DNA from: Janthinobacterium lividum
Lineage (GTDB): Bacteria; Pseudomonadota; Gammaproteobacteria; Burkholderiales; Burkholderiaceae_D
Direction of reading: 5' to 3'
Assembly (NCBI RefSeq): GCF_011601275.1
Contig: NZ_JAAOLY010000013.1
Coordinates: 157,410-221,409 of the forward strand
DNA length: 64,000 bases
Of this stretch, positions 16,968 through 26,708 are shown in pieces. Position 1 is the first letter of the stretch. Each line of letters opens with the position of its first letter. Under the pieces are notes generated by a model. The model was not told the DNA's origin, made no database searches, and worked only from the letters and a program-made list of their open reading frames with translations. Made by a program: the position numbers and the translations under genes.

Positions 16968-17896
16968 AGCGCTTCCTCGCCCGCCATGGCGCGGTCGATG
17001 TCTTCACGCGTCAGGTCCGGCGCCAGTTGCAGGATGAACTCGTAGGCGTAGGCGCGCAGGTAGGCGCCGCGGCGCACGGCCAGGCGCGTCGTGTTGGTGG
17101 CGAACAGATGCGACGCTTCCACGGCCCTTAAACCCTTGTCGCGGCCATGATCGAAGGCCATCGAGGCCACGATGCCCACGCCCAGGCCCAGCGCCACGTA
17201 CTGCTTGATGACGTCCGAATCCATGGCGGTGAGGATGATATCGGTCGTCACGCCCGCCTTGGCGAACGCGTCGTCGATATGGCCGCGGCCCGTGAAACCC
17301 TTGTCGTAGGTAATCAACGGATATTTCGCCAGGTCTTCCAGGCGGATCGGCGAGTGATCGAGCAGTGGGTGGCCGTCCGGCACGACGATCAGATGGCTCC
17401 AGCGGTAGCACGGGAACGACACGAGGTCGGGGAACTGGCTCAAGCCTTCCGTGGCGATGCCGATATCGGTCTTGCCCGACAGCACCCATTCCGCGATGTG
17501 TTCGGGTGCGCTTTGCTGCAGCGCGATGCGCACGTCGGGAAAGGCGGCGCGGAAGCCCTGCACCACTTTCGGCAGCGCATAGCGCGCCTGCGTGTGCGTG
17601 GCCGCCACGGATAGCGTCCCGCTGGTCTGGCCGCTGTACTCGAGGCTGGCCTGCTGCAGGTTTTCCGCCTCGATCAAGAGACGGTCGACGATCTTCAGGA
17701 TGCCCTTGCCCGGCTCCGTCAAGCCCGTCAAGCGCTTGCCGTTGCGCTCGAAAATCACCACGCCCAGCTCATCTTCCAGTTCGCGGATTTGCCGGCTCAC
17801 GCCCGGCTGCGACGTGAACAGGGCGTTGGCCACTTCCGTCAGGTTATAGCCGCGGCGGGCCGCTTCGCGGATCGAGCGCAATTGTTGAAAATTCAT
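16964..17896 (-). CDS. cysB: CysB-type LysR regulator of sulfur assimilation
   Basis: This 310-residue LysR regulator of the CysB/Cbl type has an N-terminal HTH starting MNFQQLRSIREAARRGYNLT and the CysB-like LFTSQPGVSRQIRELE. The effector domain contains ATHTQARYALP and TDIGIATEGL, typical of inducer binding by (N-/O-)acetylserine. It lies 14 bp after cysA on the same strand, so the regulator belongs to the sulfate-transporter operon it should activate. It is slightly shorter than E. coli CysB (324). Confidence 0.95.
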   Translation of the reverse strand: MNFQQLRSIREAARRGYNLTEVANALFTSQPGVSRQIRELEDELGVVIFERNGKRLTGLTEPGKGILKIVDRLLIEAENLQQASLEYSGQTSGTLSVAATHTQARYALPKVVQGFRAAFPDVRIALQQSAPEHIAEWVLSGKTDIGIATEGLSQFPDLVSFPCYRWSHLIVVPDGHPLLDHSPIRLEDLAKYPLITYDKGFTGRGHIDDAFAKAGVTTDIILTAMDSDVIKQYVALGLGVGIVASMAFDHGRDKGLRAVEASHLFATNTTRLAVRRGAYLRAYAYEFILQLAPDLTREDIDRAMAGEEAL

Positions 17897-17910
17897 AGTG
17901 TTCCAGCCTC

Positions 17911-18981
17911 TCAGGTTCTTGTCGGTTCAACGAACACGTGCAAGCGTTTCGGGCGCACGACCAGGGTCTCGCCCTCTTTCAGCTGCAGATGCGTAAAACG
18001 CTCGTTCGACATCACCGCTTCGATCAGTTCGCTGTTATCGACGCGCTGCAAGTCCAGCTGGGCCAGCGGGCCGATCGCATGCGCGCGGCTCAGCTTGACG
18101 ACGATCCCTTCCGCGCCCTGCGTGTAGCGGTCGATTTCCAGATCGTGCGGACGCACATAGGCCGTGCCCTTGCTATCGCTCACGCCCGCGTAATCGGGTA
18201 CTTCGAAGCTGGCGTCGCCGGTGGCCATCACGCCGTCATGCACGCGGCCGTGGAACAGATTGACGTTGCCGAGGAATCCATACACGAAGGGCGAAGCCGG
18301 GTGGTTGTAGACTTGTTCAGGGGAACCGAGTTGCTCGACCGTGCCCTTGTTCATCAGCACGACCTGGTCCGCCACTTCCAGCGCTTCTTCCTGGTCATGC
18401 GTGACGAAAATACTGGTCACGTGCAAGTCGTCATGCAGGCGGCGCAGCCAGCGGCGCAATTCCTTGCGCACCTTGGCATCCAGAGCGCCGAACGGCTCGT
18501 CGAGCAGCAGCACGCGCGGCTCGACGGCCAACGCGCGCGCCAGGGCGATGCGCTGGCGTTGCCCGCCCGACAGTTGCGGCGGATAGCGGTCGGCCAGCCA
18601 GTCGAGCTGCACCAGCTCCAGCAAATCTTTCACTTTACGGCGGATCTGGTCTTCCGACGGGCGCTCGCTGCGCGACTTCACGCGTAAACCAAAGGCCACG
18701 TTTTCAAACACGGTCATGTGCTTGAACAGTGCATAGTGCTGGAACACGAAACCCACTTGCCGCTCGCGCACGTGGCGGTTCGACGCGTCTTCCGCGTCCA
18801 GCAGCACTTGCCCGCTGTCCGGATGTTCGAGGCCGGCGATGATGCGCAGCAAGGTGGTCTTGCCGCAGCCGGACGGGCCCAGCAGGGCCGTCAGTTCGCC
18901 GGCGGGAAAGTCCAGCGAGATATTGTCGAGGGCGACGAAATCGCCGAAGCGCTTGTGGATGTTTTTAACTGCGATGGTCAT
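17911..18981 (-). CDS. cysA: Sulfate/thiosulfate ABC transporter ATP-binding protein
   Basis: This 356-residue ABC ATPase has Walker [10 protein letters not shown], signature LSGGQRQR, Walker [13 protein letters not shown] and the switch His in [11 protein letters not shown]-terminal TOBE-type regulatory domain follows. It powers sulfate/thiosulfate import with CysT and CysW. The gene abuts cysW (stop and start one base apart), so the genes are cotranscribed. Confidence 0.96.
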   Translation of the reverse strand: MTIAVKNIHKRFGDFVALDNISLDFPAGELTALLGPSGCGKTTLLRIIAGLEHPDSGQVLLDAEDASNRHVRERQVGFVFQHYALFKHMTVFENVAFGLRVKSRSERPSEDQIRRKVKDLLELVQLDWLADRYPPQLSGGQRQRIALARALAVEPRVLLLDEPFGALDAKVRKELRRWLRRLHDDLHVTSIFVTHDQEEALEVADQVVLMNKGTVEQLGSPEQVYNHPASPFVYGFLGNVNLFHGRVHDGVMATGDASFEVPDYAGVSDSKGTAYVRPHDLEIDRYTQGAEGIVVKLSRAHAIGPLAQLDLQRVDNSELIEAVMSNERFTHLQLKEGETLVVRPKRLHVFVEPTRT

Positions 18982-18982
18982 A

Positions 18983-19909
18983 TCAGTGCTCCGTAGAACG
19001 TAAGGCGGAATCGTCGGCGTCGCTCTCGTTCAAACGCCACTCAATAAAAGCTTTCAAGGCCAGGGTCACCAGCGCCAGCAGGGCCAGCAGGGAGGCGACG
19101 GCAAATGCGGCGGCAAAGTTGTATTCGTTGTACAAAATTTCGACTTGCAGCGGCATGGTGTTGGTTTCGCCGCGGATATGGCCGGAGACCACGGACACGG
19201 CGCCGAACTCGCCCATGGCGCGCGCATTACACAGGATCACGCCATACAGCAGACCCCACTTAATGTTCGGCAAGGTGACCCGGCGGAAAGTGTTCCAGCC
19301 CGACGCGCCCAGCACGATGGCGGCCTCTTCCTCTTCACTGCCCTGCGACTGCATCAGCGGGATCAGTTCCCGCGCCACGAACGGGAAGGTGATGAAGATG
19401 GTGGCCAGCACGATGCCGGGCACGGCAAACAGAATCTTGATGTCGTGCGCCTGCAGCCACGGGCCGAACCAGCCTTGGGCGCCAAACATCAGCACGTAGA
19501 TCAGGCCGGAAATCACGGGCGAGACGGAAAACGGCAAGTCGATCAGGGTCAGCAGGATGCTCTTGCCACGGAACTCGAACTTGGCGATGCACCAGGACGC
19601 GGCCACGCCGAATACCAGGTTCAGCGGCACGGCGATGGCGGCCGTGATCAAGGTCAATTTAATCGCAGAAATCGCGTCCGGGTCGATAATGGCGGCGATG
19701 TATGCTTCCCAGCCCTTCTTGAACGCTTCCGCAAACACGGCCACCAGGGGCACGATGAGGAAAGCCGTCAGGAACAGCAGGGCGACGGCGATCAGGACCG
19801 TGCGCACCCACAATGGCTCCAGCACGACGGGGCCGACATTCGGTTCGAAGCGGCGCGCCGTCGGCAGCGCCTTGTCCACGCCAGCGGCGGCAGTCGTATT
19901 CGTACTCAT
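18983..19909 (-). CDS. cysW: Sulfate ABC transporter permease CysW
   Basis: This permease of about 308 residues has six predicted membrane helices and the ABC-permease EAA-type loop near [22 protein letters not shown]. It pairs with CysT in the inner membrane. The ATG at 19909 overlaps the cysT stop in an atga and gives an N-terminus free of the extra MDARKGEEI stretch, so it is preferred over 19936. Confidence 0.95.
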   Translation of the reverse strand: MSTNTTAAAGVDKALPTARRFEPNVGPVVLEPLWVRTVLIAVALLFLTAFLIVPLVAVFAEAFKKGWEAYIAAIIDPDAISAIKLTLITAAIAVPLNLVFGVAASWCIAKFEFRGKSILLTLIDLPFSVSPVISGLIYVLMFGAQGWFGPWLQAHDIKILFAVPGIVLATIFITFPFVARELIPLMQSQGSEEEEAAIVLGASGWNTFRRVTLPNIKWGLLYGVILCNARAMGEFGAVSVVSGHIRGETNTMPLQVEILYNEYNFAAAFAVASLLALLALVTLALKAFIEWRLNESDADDSALRSTEH

Positions 19910-20769
19910 GATTTCTTCGCCTTTCCGCGCGTCCATGCTTGCAGCAGGTTAATCGTCAACAACAGCAAAAAGGAGACCACCAGCATCACCACGGCGATGG
20001 CCGTGGCGCCTGCGTAATCGTATTGCTCCAGCTTGGTAATAATGAACAGCGGCGTGATTTCCGACACCATCGGCATATTGCCGGCGATAAAGATCACGGA
20101 ACCGTACTCGCCCGTGGCGCGGGCGAAGGCCAGCGCAAAGCCCGTCAGCAAGGACGGCAAAATCGTGGGGAAGATGACGCGGATAAACGTTTGCAATGAA
20201 TTGGCGCCCAGGCTGGCGGCCGCTTCTTCCAGTTCCTTTTCCGCATCTTCCAGCACCGGTTGCACGGTACGCACGACGAAAGGCAAGCCGATGAAGGTCA
20301 GCGCCACCACCACGCCCAGCGGCGTGAACGCCACCTTGATGCCCAGCACGCCTTCGATGAACTGGCCGAACCAGCCGTTCGACGAATACAAGGCCGTCAG
20401 GGTGATGCCGGCCACGGCCGTCGGCAAGGCGAACGGCAAGTCGACGAGCGCATCGATGATGCGCTTGCCGGGAAATTTATAGCGCACCAGCACCCAGGCC
20501 AGGATGCCGCCAAACACCACGTTCAACAGGGCGGCGATCAGCGAGGCGCCAAACGTCAAACGGTACGACGCCATCACGCGCTCGGACGTGACGGCGCTGA
20601 AGAAGGCGTCCCACGTCATGGTGAAGGTCTTCAGGAACACCGACGACAGCGGGATGAGAACGATCAGGGCCAGGTAAAAGAGCGTGAAGCCCAAAGACAG
20701 CTTAAACCCCGGCATGACCCGAAACGGCGCTCCTCGCGCCTTGAGCGGTGCTGCTGATGCTGCAGACAT
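19906..20769 (-). CDS. cysT: Sulfate ABC transporter permease CysT (CysU)
   Basis: This 287-residue inner-membrane permease opens with a helix [20 protein letters not shown] and has the EAA-like loop [21 protein letters not shown]. It is the first gene of cysT-cysW-cysA-cysB. The upstream region to the terminator at 20901 is AT-rich (20770-20880) and should contain a CysB-dependent promoter. No exact site was assigned. Confidence 0.95.
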   Translation of the reverse strand: MSAASAAPLKARGAPFRVMPGFKLSLGFTLFYLALIVLIPLSSVFLKTFTMTWDAFFSAVTSERVMASYRLTFGASLIAALLNVVFGGILAWVLVRYKFPGKRIIDALVDLPFALPTAVAGITLTALYSSNGWFGQFIEGVLGIKVAFTPLGVVVALTFIGLPFVVRTVQPVLEDAEKELEEAAASLGANSLQTFIRVIFPTILPSLLTGFALAFARATGEYGSVIFIAGNMPMVSEITPLFIITKLEQYDYAGATAIAVVMLVVSFLLLLTINLLQAWTRGKAKKS

Positions 20770-20900
20770 AGAAACCCCTTCTTATTACATTTTTGAGTTA
20801 TAGGGCGCAATAATCACATGCAATCGTTATAAAAAGAACTAACCATTTCTCATTTGCTTAGATGGATTTTGCATACTTGCTGGCGGAATCTGCGGGCAAA

Positions 20901-20930
20901 AAAAAACGCACCGGACAGGTGCGTTTTTAT
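20901..20930. terminator. Intrinsic terminator after the 1-Cys peroxiredoxin gene
   Basis: The stem acgcacc/ggtgcgt with loop ggaca is flanked by A and T runs. It ends the minus-strand peroxiredoxin transcript and insulates cysTWAB from the sbp group. Confidence 0.9.
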
Positions 20931-20944
20931 GAAAGCTGAAACGT

Positions 20945-21583
20945 TTATTTATTTGGCTGCGGCGTCAGACGAAGATAAGGTTTCGCTGCCGTAAAGCCCT
21001 TCGGATACTTCTGCTTGATCACGTCCGGGTCTTGCACGGTCAATGGAATGATGACGTCGTCGCCGTCTTTCCAGTTGCCTGGGGTGGCCACGGTGTAGCC
21101 GTCCGTCAGTTGCAGGGCGTCGATGACGCGCAGGATTTCATTGAAGTTGCGGCCCGTGCTCAGCGGATACGTGAGGATCAGCCGTACTTTCTTGTTCGGG
21201 TCGATGATGAAGACGGAGCGCACGGTGGCCGTGACGGATTGCTCCGGGTGGATCATGTCGTACAGCACCGACACTTTCTTGTCGACGTCGGCGATGATGG
21301 GGAAGCCCACGACCGTGTTTTGCGTCTCTTCGATATCCTTGATCCAGCTCTTGTGCGACTCGGCCGCGTCCACGGACAGGGCGATGGCCTTCACGTTGCG
21401 CTTGTCGAATTCGGGCTTGAGCTTGGCCGTCAGGCCCAGTTCCGTCGTGCACACGGGGGTAAAGTCGGCCGGGTGGGAGAACAGCACCACCCAGGAATTG
21501 CCAGCCCACTCATGGAACTTGAGCGGACCGATCGAGCTGTCTTGTTCAAAATCAGGGGCGACATCGCCCAGGCGTAAAGTCAT
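20945..21583 (-). CDS. 1-Cys peroxiredoxin (Prx6/LsfA type)
   Basis: This 212-residue peroxiredoxin has the peroxidatic Cys45 in HPADFTPVCTTELG and no other cysteine in the whole protein, which marks the 1-Cys class. It reduces peroxides with an external reductant. It sits between the sulfate-binding-protein gene and cysTWA. In Pseudomonas, LsfA-type 1-Cys peroxiredoxins respond to sulfate starvation, so a link with CysB regulation is plausible. It follows the hydrolase gene by 42 bp on the same strand. Confidence 0.94.
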   Translation of the reverse strand: MTLRLGDVAPDFEQDSSIGPLKFHEWAGNSWVVLFSHPADFTPVCTTELGLTAKLKPEFDKRNVKAIALSVDAAESHKSWIKDIEETQNTVVGFPIIADVDKKVSVLYDMIHPEQSVTATVRSVFIIDPNKKVRLILTYPLSTGRNFNEILRVIDALQLTDGYTVATPGNWKDGDDVIIPLTVQDPDVIKQKYPKGFTAAKPYLRLTPQPNK

Positions 21584-21625
21584 CGTGATCTCCTGTGAGG
21601 TTATGTGGCAATCGAATTCGTCGAA

Positions 21626-22192
21626 TCAGGCTGCCTGACGGTGGCGCTTGTCGCTTTGCGCCAGATCAAACAGCGTTTGCAATTGCGCCTGGCCGTAGAC
21701 CCAGTCGCCCAGGCGCGACTCGGCGTTGATATGGCCCAGCGCACCGCCATCAATATACTTGCAATTCCAGCGCCGTGCCCACTGCGCCGCGTGTTCGGCC
21801 GTCATCCACGGATCGGTCTGGCTGGCGATCAATATGCCGGGGCAAGGCAGCCGCTTTTGCGGCAATGCCTTCGCCACGCCAAACTTGTCCGGATCGGCCG
21901 GCCCCACCAGCAGCACGCCGGCCACGCCTTGCGGGTCGCGGGCCAGGCTGTGCGCCGTCGTCAGGCAGCCGAAGCTGTGGGCGACGATCAGGGTCGGGCG
22001 CGCATCTTGCCGGCGCACCTGGTCCAGGCGCGCCGACCAGGTGGCCAGATCGGGCGCGTTCCAGTCGTCCTGCTCGACCCGCTCGAATTGCGGATAAAGG
22101 CGCTGCCAGCGGCTCTGCCAGTGCTCGGGACCGCTGTTATGCAAGCCCGGCACGATCAGTACCCGGTAATCGGAAAAGCTGCGCAGCGCCAT
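21626..22192 (-). CDS. RBBP9/YdeN-family serine hydrolase
   Basis: This 188-residue alpha/beta hydrolase of the RBBP9 (DUF1234-like) family has the nucleophile Ser73 in AHSFGCL, an acid in SQTDPWM and the catalytic His in GALGHIN. No signal peptide is seen, so it should be cytosolic. It is 44 bp downstream of sbp and 42 bp upstream of the peroxiredoxin gene on the same strand, so it is probably part of the sulfur-limitation transcript. The natural substrate is unknown; a thio- or sulfate-ester is possible but speculative. Confidence 0.87.
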   Translation of the reverse strand: MALRSFSDYRVLIVPGLHNSGPEHWQSRWQRLYPQFERVEQDDWNAPDLATWSARLDQVRRQDARPTLIVAHSFGCLTTAHSLARDPQGVAGVLLVGPADPDKFGVAKALPQKRLPCPGILIASQTDPWMTAEHAAQWARRWNCKYIDGGALGHINAESRLGDWVYGQAQLQTLFDLAQSDKRHRQAA

Positions 22193-22236
22193 GATGTGTC
22201 CTTTTAGTAACGGTCTGGCAATCGTGCCATCCGGTA

Positions 22237-23241
22237 TTACTTGGGCTGGTAGATCTGGTCGAAGATGCCGCCGTCGGCAAAGTGCGCCTTCTGTGCGGCC
22301 GTCCAGCCGCCGGCCACTTGCTCGATGGTGAACAGGTTGACCTTGGCGAATTGCGAGGCGTATTTCTTCGCCGCCTTGTCCGTTGCCGGACGGTAGTAAT
22401 TCTTGGCGATGATGTCTTGCGCTTCGTCCGTGTACAGATAGTTCAGGTAAGCCTCGGCCACCTTGCGCGTGCCGTGCTTGTCGGCAAACTTGTCGACGAC
22501 GGCGACTGGCGGCTCGGCCAGGATGCTGACGGACGGCGTGATGATGTCGAACTTGGTCGGGCCCAATTCCTTGACGGCCAGATAAGCCTCGTTTTCCCAG
22601 GCGATCAGCACGTCGCCGATGCCGCGCTCAACGAACGTGGTGGTGGCGCCGCGCGCGCCGGAATCGAGCACGGGCACGTTCTTGTACAGTTTGCCGAGGA
22701 AATCCTTGGCTTTCGCTTCGTTGCCGCCCGGCTGGCGCAACGCATAGCCCCAGGCTGCCAGATGGTTCCAGCGGGCGCCGCCCGAAGTTTTCGGATTCGG
22801 CGTGATGACGGAGACGCCCGGCTTGATCAGGTCATTCCAATCCTTGATGCCTTTCGGGTTGCCCTTGCGCACCAGGAACACGATGGTCGAGGTATAGGGC
22901 GAGCTGTTGTGCGTCAGCCGCTTTTGCCAGTCGGCGGCCAGCAGCTTGTGCTCGGCCAGCGCGTCGATGTCGTAGGCCAGGGCCAAGGTGACCACGTCCG
23001 CTTCCAGACCGTCGATGACGGCGCGCGCCTGCTTGCCGGAACCGCCGTGCGATTGCTTGATCTTGACGTTGTCGCCCGTCTTGCCTTTCCACTCCTTGGC
23101 AAATGCCGTATTCACATCCTGGTACAGCTCGCGCGTCGGGTCGTACGACACGTTGAGCAGGGTGATATCGGCAGCCTGCGCCGTTTGCAGAAGGGCAAAC
23201 GCGCTGATGGCGGCGGCAATGATGATTTTTTTCGACAGCAT
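22237..23241 (-). CDS. sbp: Periplasmic sulfate-binding protein
   Basis: This 334-residue protein has a signal peptide ([19 protein letters not shown], then TAQA) and the sulfate-binding signature [33 protein letters not shown] lies at the mature N-terminus. It delivers sulfate or thiosulfate to CysT-CysW-CysA. It is the first gene of the sulfate locus and lies behind two inverted repeats at 23281-23343. Confidence 0.96.
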   Translation of the reverse strand: MLSKKIIIAAAISAFALLQTAQAADITLLNVSYDPTRELYQDVNTAFAKEWKGKTGDNVKIKQSHGGSGKQARAVIDGLEADVVTLALAYDIDALAEHKLLAADWQKRLTHNSSPYTSTIVFLVRKGNPKGIKDWNDLIKPGVSVITPNPKTSGGARWNHLAAWGYALRQPGGNEAKAKDFLGKLYKNVPVLDSGARGATTTFVERGIGDVLIAWENEAYLAVKELGPTKFDIITPSVSILAEPPVAVVDKFADKHGTRKVAEAYLNYLYTDEAQDIIAKNYYRPATDKAAKKYASQFAKVNLFTIEQVAGGWTAAQKAHFADGGIFDQIYQPK

Positions 23242-23280
23242 CTAAGATCCCCGTGTGGTTGAACTTTCAGAGCCACCAGA

Positions 23281-23343
23281 TTACGGCGCCATGGCCGTAA
23301 AGAGAACGAAGCGTTTCGCCGTTTGATATGCGATTTTCGCATA
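23281..23343. promoter_or_regulatory. Two inverted repeats upstream of sbp
   Basis: The first is ttacggc-gccatg-gccgtaa (23281-23300). The second is tatgcga-ttt-tcgcata (23327-23343). Both have perfect 7-bp arms within 105 bp upstream of the sbp start. They could be operator sites, or a terminator-like hairpin for upstream transcription. Assignment to CysB is only by position. Confidence 0.45.
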
Positions 23344-23371
23344 AGGCGAGCACTGAACGGGGGTTTAGTGC

Positions 23372-23755
23372 TTAATAAAAGCGGTTGAACAGGACGACAG
23401 CCCAGGTGGCGAAAGCCAGTATGCACGTCAGCAGTACGGCGGCGCTGCCGAAATCCTTGGCGTTTTTCGACAGCGGATGGCGTTCGAGCGAAATGCGGTC
23501 GACCACGGCTTCCAGGGCAGAATTGATGAGTTCGACGATCAATATGAGCAGCAGCACGCCGATCAGCACCAGTTTTTCAAAGGCGGAGATACGCAGCAGC
23601 AAGGCAATCACCGTGCCGACGACGAACAGGCCCAGTTCCTGGCGGAACGCGTGTTCTTGGCGCCAGGCCGCCGTCAAGCCGTCGAGCGAGTAGAAAAAGG
23701 CGGAAAAAATCCGTTTCAAGCCGCTTTTGCTCTTGAATTCATTCACAGGTTGCAT
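23372..23755 (-). CDS. dgkA: Diacylglycerol kinase
   Basis: This 127-residue small integral-membrane kinase has three membrane helices and the DgkA signature ELINSALEAVVDR, followed by KDFGSAAV. It phosphorylates diacylglycerol to phosphatidate at the inner membrane for lipid recycling. The start at 23755 (MQPVNEFKSK) is chosen because it gives the usual family length; the frame extends upstream without family resemblance. Confidence 0.93.
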   Translation of the reverse strand: MQPVNEFKSKSGLKRIFSAFFYSLDGLTAAWRQEHAFRQELGLFVVGTVIALLLRISAFEKLVLIGVLLLILIVELINSALEAVVDRISLERHPLSKNAKDFGSAAVLLTCILAFATWAVVLFNRFY

Positions 23756-23908
23756 AGTTTTCCAAGGTTCAAAGGATGTCCAGCCGCCAATTATGAGGGC
23801 CAATATGAGAATTGTGACAATTTATTCGCTGAATATCTCGGAACATTTCACTATTTTTTCACATCATGGTATAAAGAAGCATGAATACTGCATTGCACCA
23901 AATCCATC

Positions 23909-24688
23909 ATGAAAATTGAACCGGTCGCTGCCCCGAAGACGACGATCCAGGTGATCGAACGCATGGTCGCCCTGCTCGATGCCCTGGCCAAATATTCCGA
24001 CCCGGTCAGCCTGAAGGAATTGTCCAAAGTATCGGGCCTGCACCCCTCGACGGCGCACCGCATCCTCAACGACATGGTGCTGACGCGCTTTGTTGACCGC
24101 ATCGAACCGGGTACCTACCGGCTGGGCATGCGCCTGCTGGAACTGGGCAATGTGGTGAAAAGCCGCCTCAGCGTGCGCGAAGCGGCGCTGGACTTCATGC
24201 GCCAGCTGCACAAGAAAACCCAGCAAACGATCAACCTGTCCGTGCGTCAGGGCGACGAGATCGTCTACATCGACCGCGCATTTTCCGAACGCTCGGGCAT
24301 GCAGGTGGTACGCGCCATCGGCGGCCGCGGCCCGCTGCACCTGACCTCGACCGGCAAGCTGTTCCTCTCCGTCGATGAGCCGAAAGCCATCCGCGCGTAT
24401 GCCACGCGCACGGGCTTGGCCGGGCACAACAAGAATTCCATCACGGATTTGCAAAAGCTCGAGCGCGAACTGAGCCTGGTGCGCGAACGCGGCTATGCGC
24501 GCGACAATGAAGAGCTGGAATTGGGCGTGCGCTGCATGGCCGCCGGCATCCGCGACGATACAGGCAAGCTGATCGCCGGCCTGTCGATCTCGGCGCCAGC
24601 CGACCGCCTGCAGGATGAGTGGCTGGTGGACCTCGTGGAAACGGCCAACCAGATTTCCGTCACCCTGGGTTTTATCCCGCAAGACTAA
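23909..24688 (+). CDS. IclR-family transcriptional regulator
   Basis: This 259-residue regulator has an N-terminal winged HTH (TIQVIERMVALLDALAKYSD, then SGLHPSTAHRILNDMV) and a C-terminal IclR effector domain (about 90-255, with VRAIGGRGPLHLTSTGK and ELGVRCMAAGI). IclR proteins control catabolic genes in response to small acids. No obvious target adjoins. A strong terminator overlaps its stop codon. Confidence 0.93.
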   Translation: MKIEPVAAPKTTIQVIERMVALLDALAKYSDPVSLKELSKVSGLHPSTAHRILNDMVLTRFVDRIEPGTYRLGMRLLELGNVVKSRLSVREAALDFMRQLHKKTQQTINLSVRQGDEIVYIDRAFSERSGMQVVRAIGGRGPLHLTSTGKLFLSVDEPKAIRAYATRTGLAGHNKNSITDLQKLERELSLVRERGYARDNEELELGVRCMAAGIRDDTGKLIAGLSISAPADRLQDEWLVDLVETANQISVTLGFIPQD

Positions 24689-24720
24689 GAAACAGGGCAG
24701 CAACGCTGCCCTGTTTCTTT
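24687..24720. terminator. Bidirectional intrinsic terminator
   Basis: A perfect 15-bp stem, aagaaacagggcagc against gctgccctgtttctt, with loop aac. It overlaps the IclR stop codon and ends the converging endopeptidase gene as well. Confidence 0.93.
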
Positions 24721-25793
24721 TAGCCGCCGGGCAAACTCATGTTGGCAGGTTTCAATGCTTCCAGCCACTTGCGCATGCGTCCCGCATCGGCCGTGCGCGA
24801 CTGTTTTCCCTTGGAATCGAGGAAGACCATGATCACGGCCCGTCCTTCGATGACGGCCTGCATCATCAAACAACGTCCCGCCTCGTTGATGAAGCCCGTC
24901 TTTTGCAAGCCGATTTCCCAGCCCGGGTTGGCCACCAGATGATTCGTATTGCCGAACTGCATGGGCTGGCCGCTGGCTTCGACGATGGCTTTAGGGTCCG
25001 TCGAGTACTCGCGCAGCAGCGGATGGCGGAAAGCGGCCATGGCCAGCTTGCCCAGGTCGCGCGCGCTGGCCACGTTCATTTTCGACAGGCCGCTGGAATC
25101 GACGTAATGCGTATCCATCATGCCCAGCTGGCGCGCCTTGCTGTTCATGGCGTCGACAAACGCCGGCAAGCCGCCCGGATAATTGCGGCCCAGCGCCGAG
25201 GCGGCGCGGTTTTCCGAGCTCATCAGGGCGATGTGCAGCATATTCGCGCGCGTCAATTGCGAACCCACTTTCAGGCGCGAGCTGCTGAACTTGGCGCGGT
25301 CGACGTCCTCGTCCGTAATCGTCAGCAATTCATCCATGTCCTGGTGCGCTTCGACCACCACCAGGCCCGTCATCATCTTGGTGATGGAGGCGATGGGCAA
25401 GGCAACATTCGAATTCTTTTCAAACAGCACTTCCGAATTGGCCTGGTCCAGCACCAGCGCCACGCTCGACTTGAGGTCGAGCGGATCGCGCGTGAGGTTC
25501 AGGCCGGCCAGGTCGCCCATGGTGGGCATCGGTGCGGCCATGGGCACGGCCACGCTGCTGATTTTTTGATAGATGACCTTGCGTTTGCCGCGCACCATGA
25601 CGACCCGGCGCACGCTCTTTTCGCGCGGCGCGGCCGTCGCGCCCTTGCGCAGCACGACTTTGACTTTCTTGGTGTTGTGTTTCTTGGAGGCTGAGGATTT
25701 GCCGTTCGCTTCCTTGGCGTGCACGGCCGCAGCCGGCGCCAGTGCAAACAGCAGGGAAGCCAGGACACCCAGCGCAAGTTTAAACTTAGCCAT
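24720..25793 (-). CDS. pbpG: D-alanyl-D-alanine endopeptidase (PBP7/8 type, S11 family)
   Basis: This 357-residue periplasmic peptidase has an N-terminal signal region (KLALGVLASLLFALAPAAAV), then a basic linker (about 30-80). The S11 catalytic motifs follow: SITK (Ser136, Lys139), SEN (193-195) and KTG in LQKTGFINEAG. It cleaves DD-crosslinks in peptidoglycan. The long basic, lysine-rich linker is longer than in E. coli PbpG and may bind the cell wall. Confidence 0.92.
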   Translation of the reverse strand: MAKFKLALGVLASLLFALAPAAAVHAKEANGKSSASKKHNTKKVKVVLRKGATAAPREKSVRRVVMVRGKRKVIYQKISSVAVPMAAPMPTMGDLAGLNLTRDPLDLKSSVALVLDQANSEVLFEKNSNVALPIASITKMMTGLVVVEAHQDMDELLTITDEDVDRAKFSSSRLKVGSQLTRANMLHIALMSSENRAASALGRNYPGGLPAFVDAMNSKARQLGMMDTHYVDSSGLSKMNVASARDLGKLAMAAFRHPLLREYSTDPKAIVEASGQPMQFGNTNHLVANPGWEIGLQKTGFINEAGRCLMMQAVIEGRAVIMVFLDSKGKQSRTADAGRMRKWLEALKPANMSLPGG

Positions 25794-25969
25794 TCGATAA
25801 TTCCCCGTGAAGCTGTTGCCTTATTGCAGTGTAGCGAAATGCAGAGTAATCGCAAGCCTATTTAACAGTTAGGACAGTATTTATTGCAGCACTGAAATAC
25901 AAATCGTTGGCGATCAGCAAACAAGCTCATCCTTAATCGGCTGTTTGCCTGCTCTGTTCGTTGGCATGT

Positions 25970-26689
25970 CTATTTGTCCGCGAATTTAACAAAGCCGGCC
26001 AGCGGTTCGCGTTGCGTGCTCAGGCGGTTCTCGATCTTGTCCGGATCGGCATAGCCAAGGGCCATGCCGCACACCACCATTTCGCTGGCCGGCACGCCCA
26101 GTTCGTCGCGAATAATGTCATGGTAATGGATGAAGGCCGCCTGCGGGCACGTGTCGAGCCCGCGCGCGCGCGCCGCCAGCATGATATTTTGCAAAAACAT
26201 GCCGTAGTCGAGCCAGGAACCCTGTTCCAGCACCCGTTCGATGGTAAAGATCAGGCCGACGGGCGCATCGAAAAACTGGAAATTGCGTCCATGCTGGGCA
26301 GCCATGCCGACCGTATCGCCCCGCTCCAGGCCCAGCAGCTGATACAGGTCCAGGCCGATCTTGCGGCGGCGTTCGATGAACGGCGCCGTCCACTGGCGCG
26401 GGTAATAGATATATGACGCCGTGCGCGCGGGCGCATCGGGCGCGTTCGGCGCGGCATAGGCGGCCAGGATGCGGCGCGACAGGCGCGCGCGCGCCTCGCC
26501 CGACAGCACATACACTTTCCACGGCTGCATGTTGGCGCCCGAGGGCGCGCGCGCCGCCACTTCCAGGATGCGCGCGATATCGTCCTGCGCCACCGGCGTG
26601 GGCAAAAAGGCGCGAATCGAACGACGCGATAGAATGACGGCGTCGACGGCTTGCTGCGCCGCCTGTGTTTCAGATGCTTGCTTGTTCAC
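25970..26689 (-). CDS. Nitroreductase-family FMN oxidoreductase
   Basis: This protein of about 239 residues has the nitroreductase fold, with SRRSIRAFLPTPV at the FMN-phosphate site and ARAPSGANMQPW. FMN- and NAD(P)H-dependent reduction of nitro or quinone substrates is expected. The GTG at 26689 is taken as the start. It has a purine-rich ribosome site (aggagag) and avoids most of the overlap with the EamA gene, whereas the ATG at 26788 would add 33 residues lying inside that gene. Confidence 0.88.
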   Translation of the reverse strand: MNKQASETQAAQQAVDAVILSRRSIRAFLPTPVAQDDIARILEVAARAPSGANMQPWKVYVLSGEARARLSRRILAAYAAPNAPDAPARTASYIYYPRQWTAPFIERRRKIGLDLYQLLGLERGDTVGMAAQHGRNFQFFDAPVGLIFTIERVLEQGSWLDYGMFLQNIMLAARARGLDTCPQAAFIHYHDIIRDELGVPASEMVVCGMALGYADPDKIENRLSTQREPLAGFVKFADK

Positions 26690-26708
26690 TGCCCTGCTCT
26701 CCTGCTCT

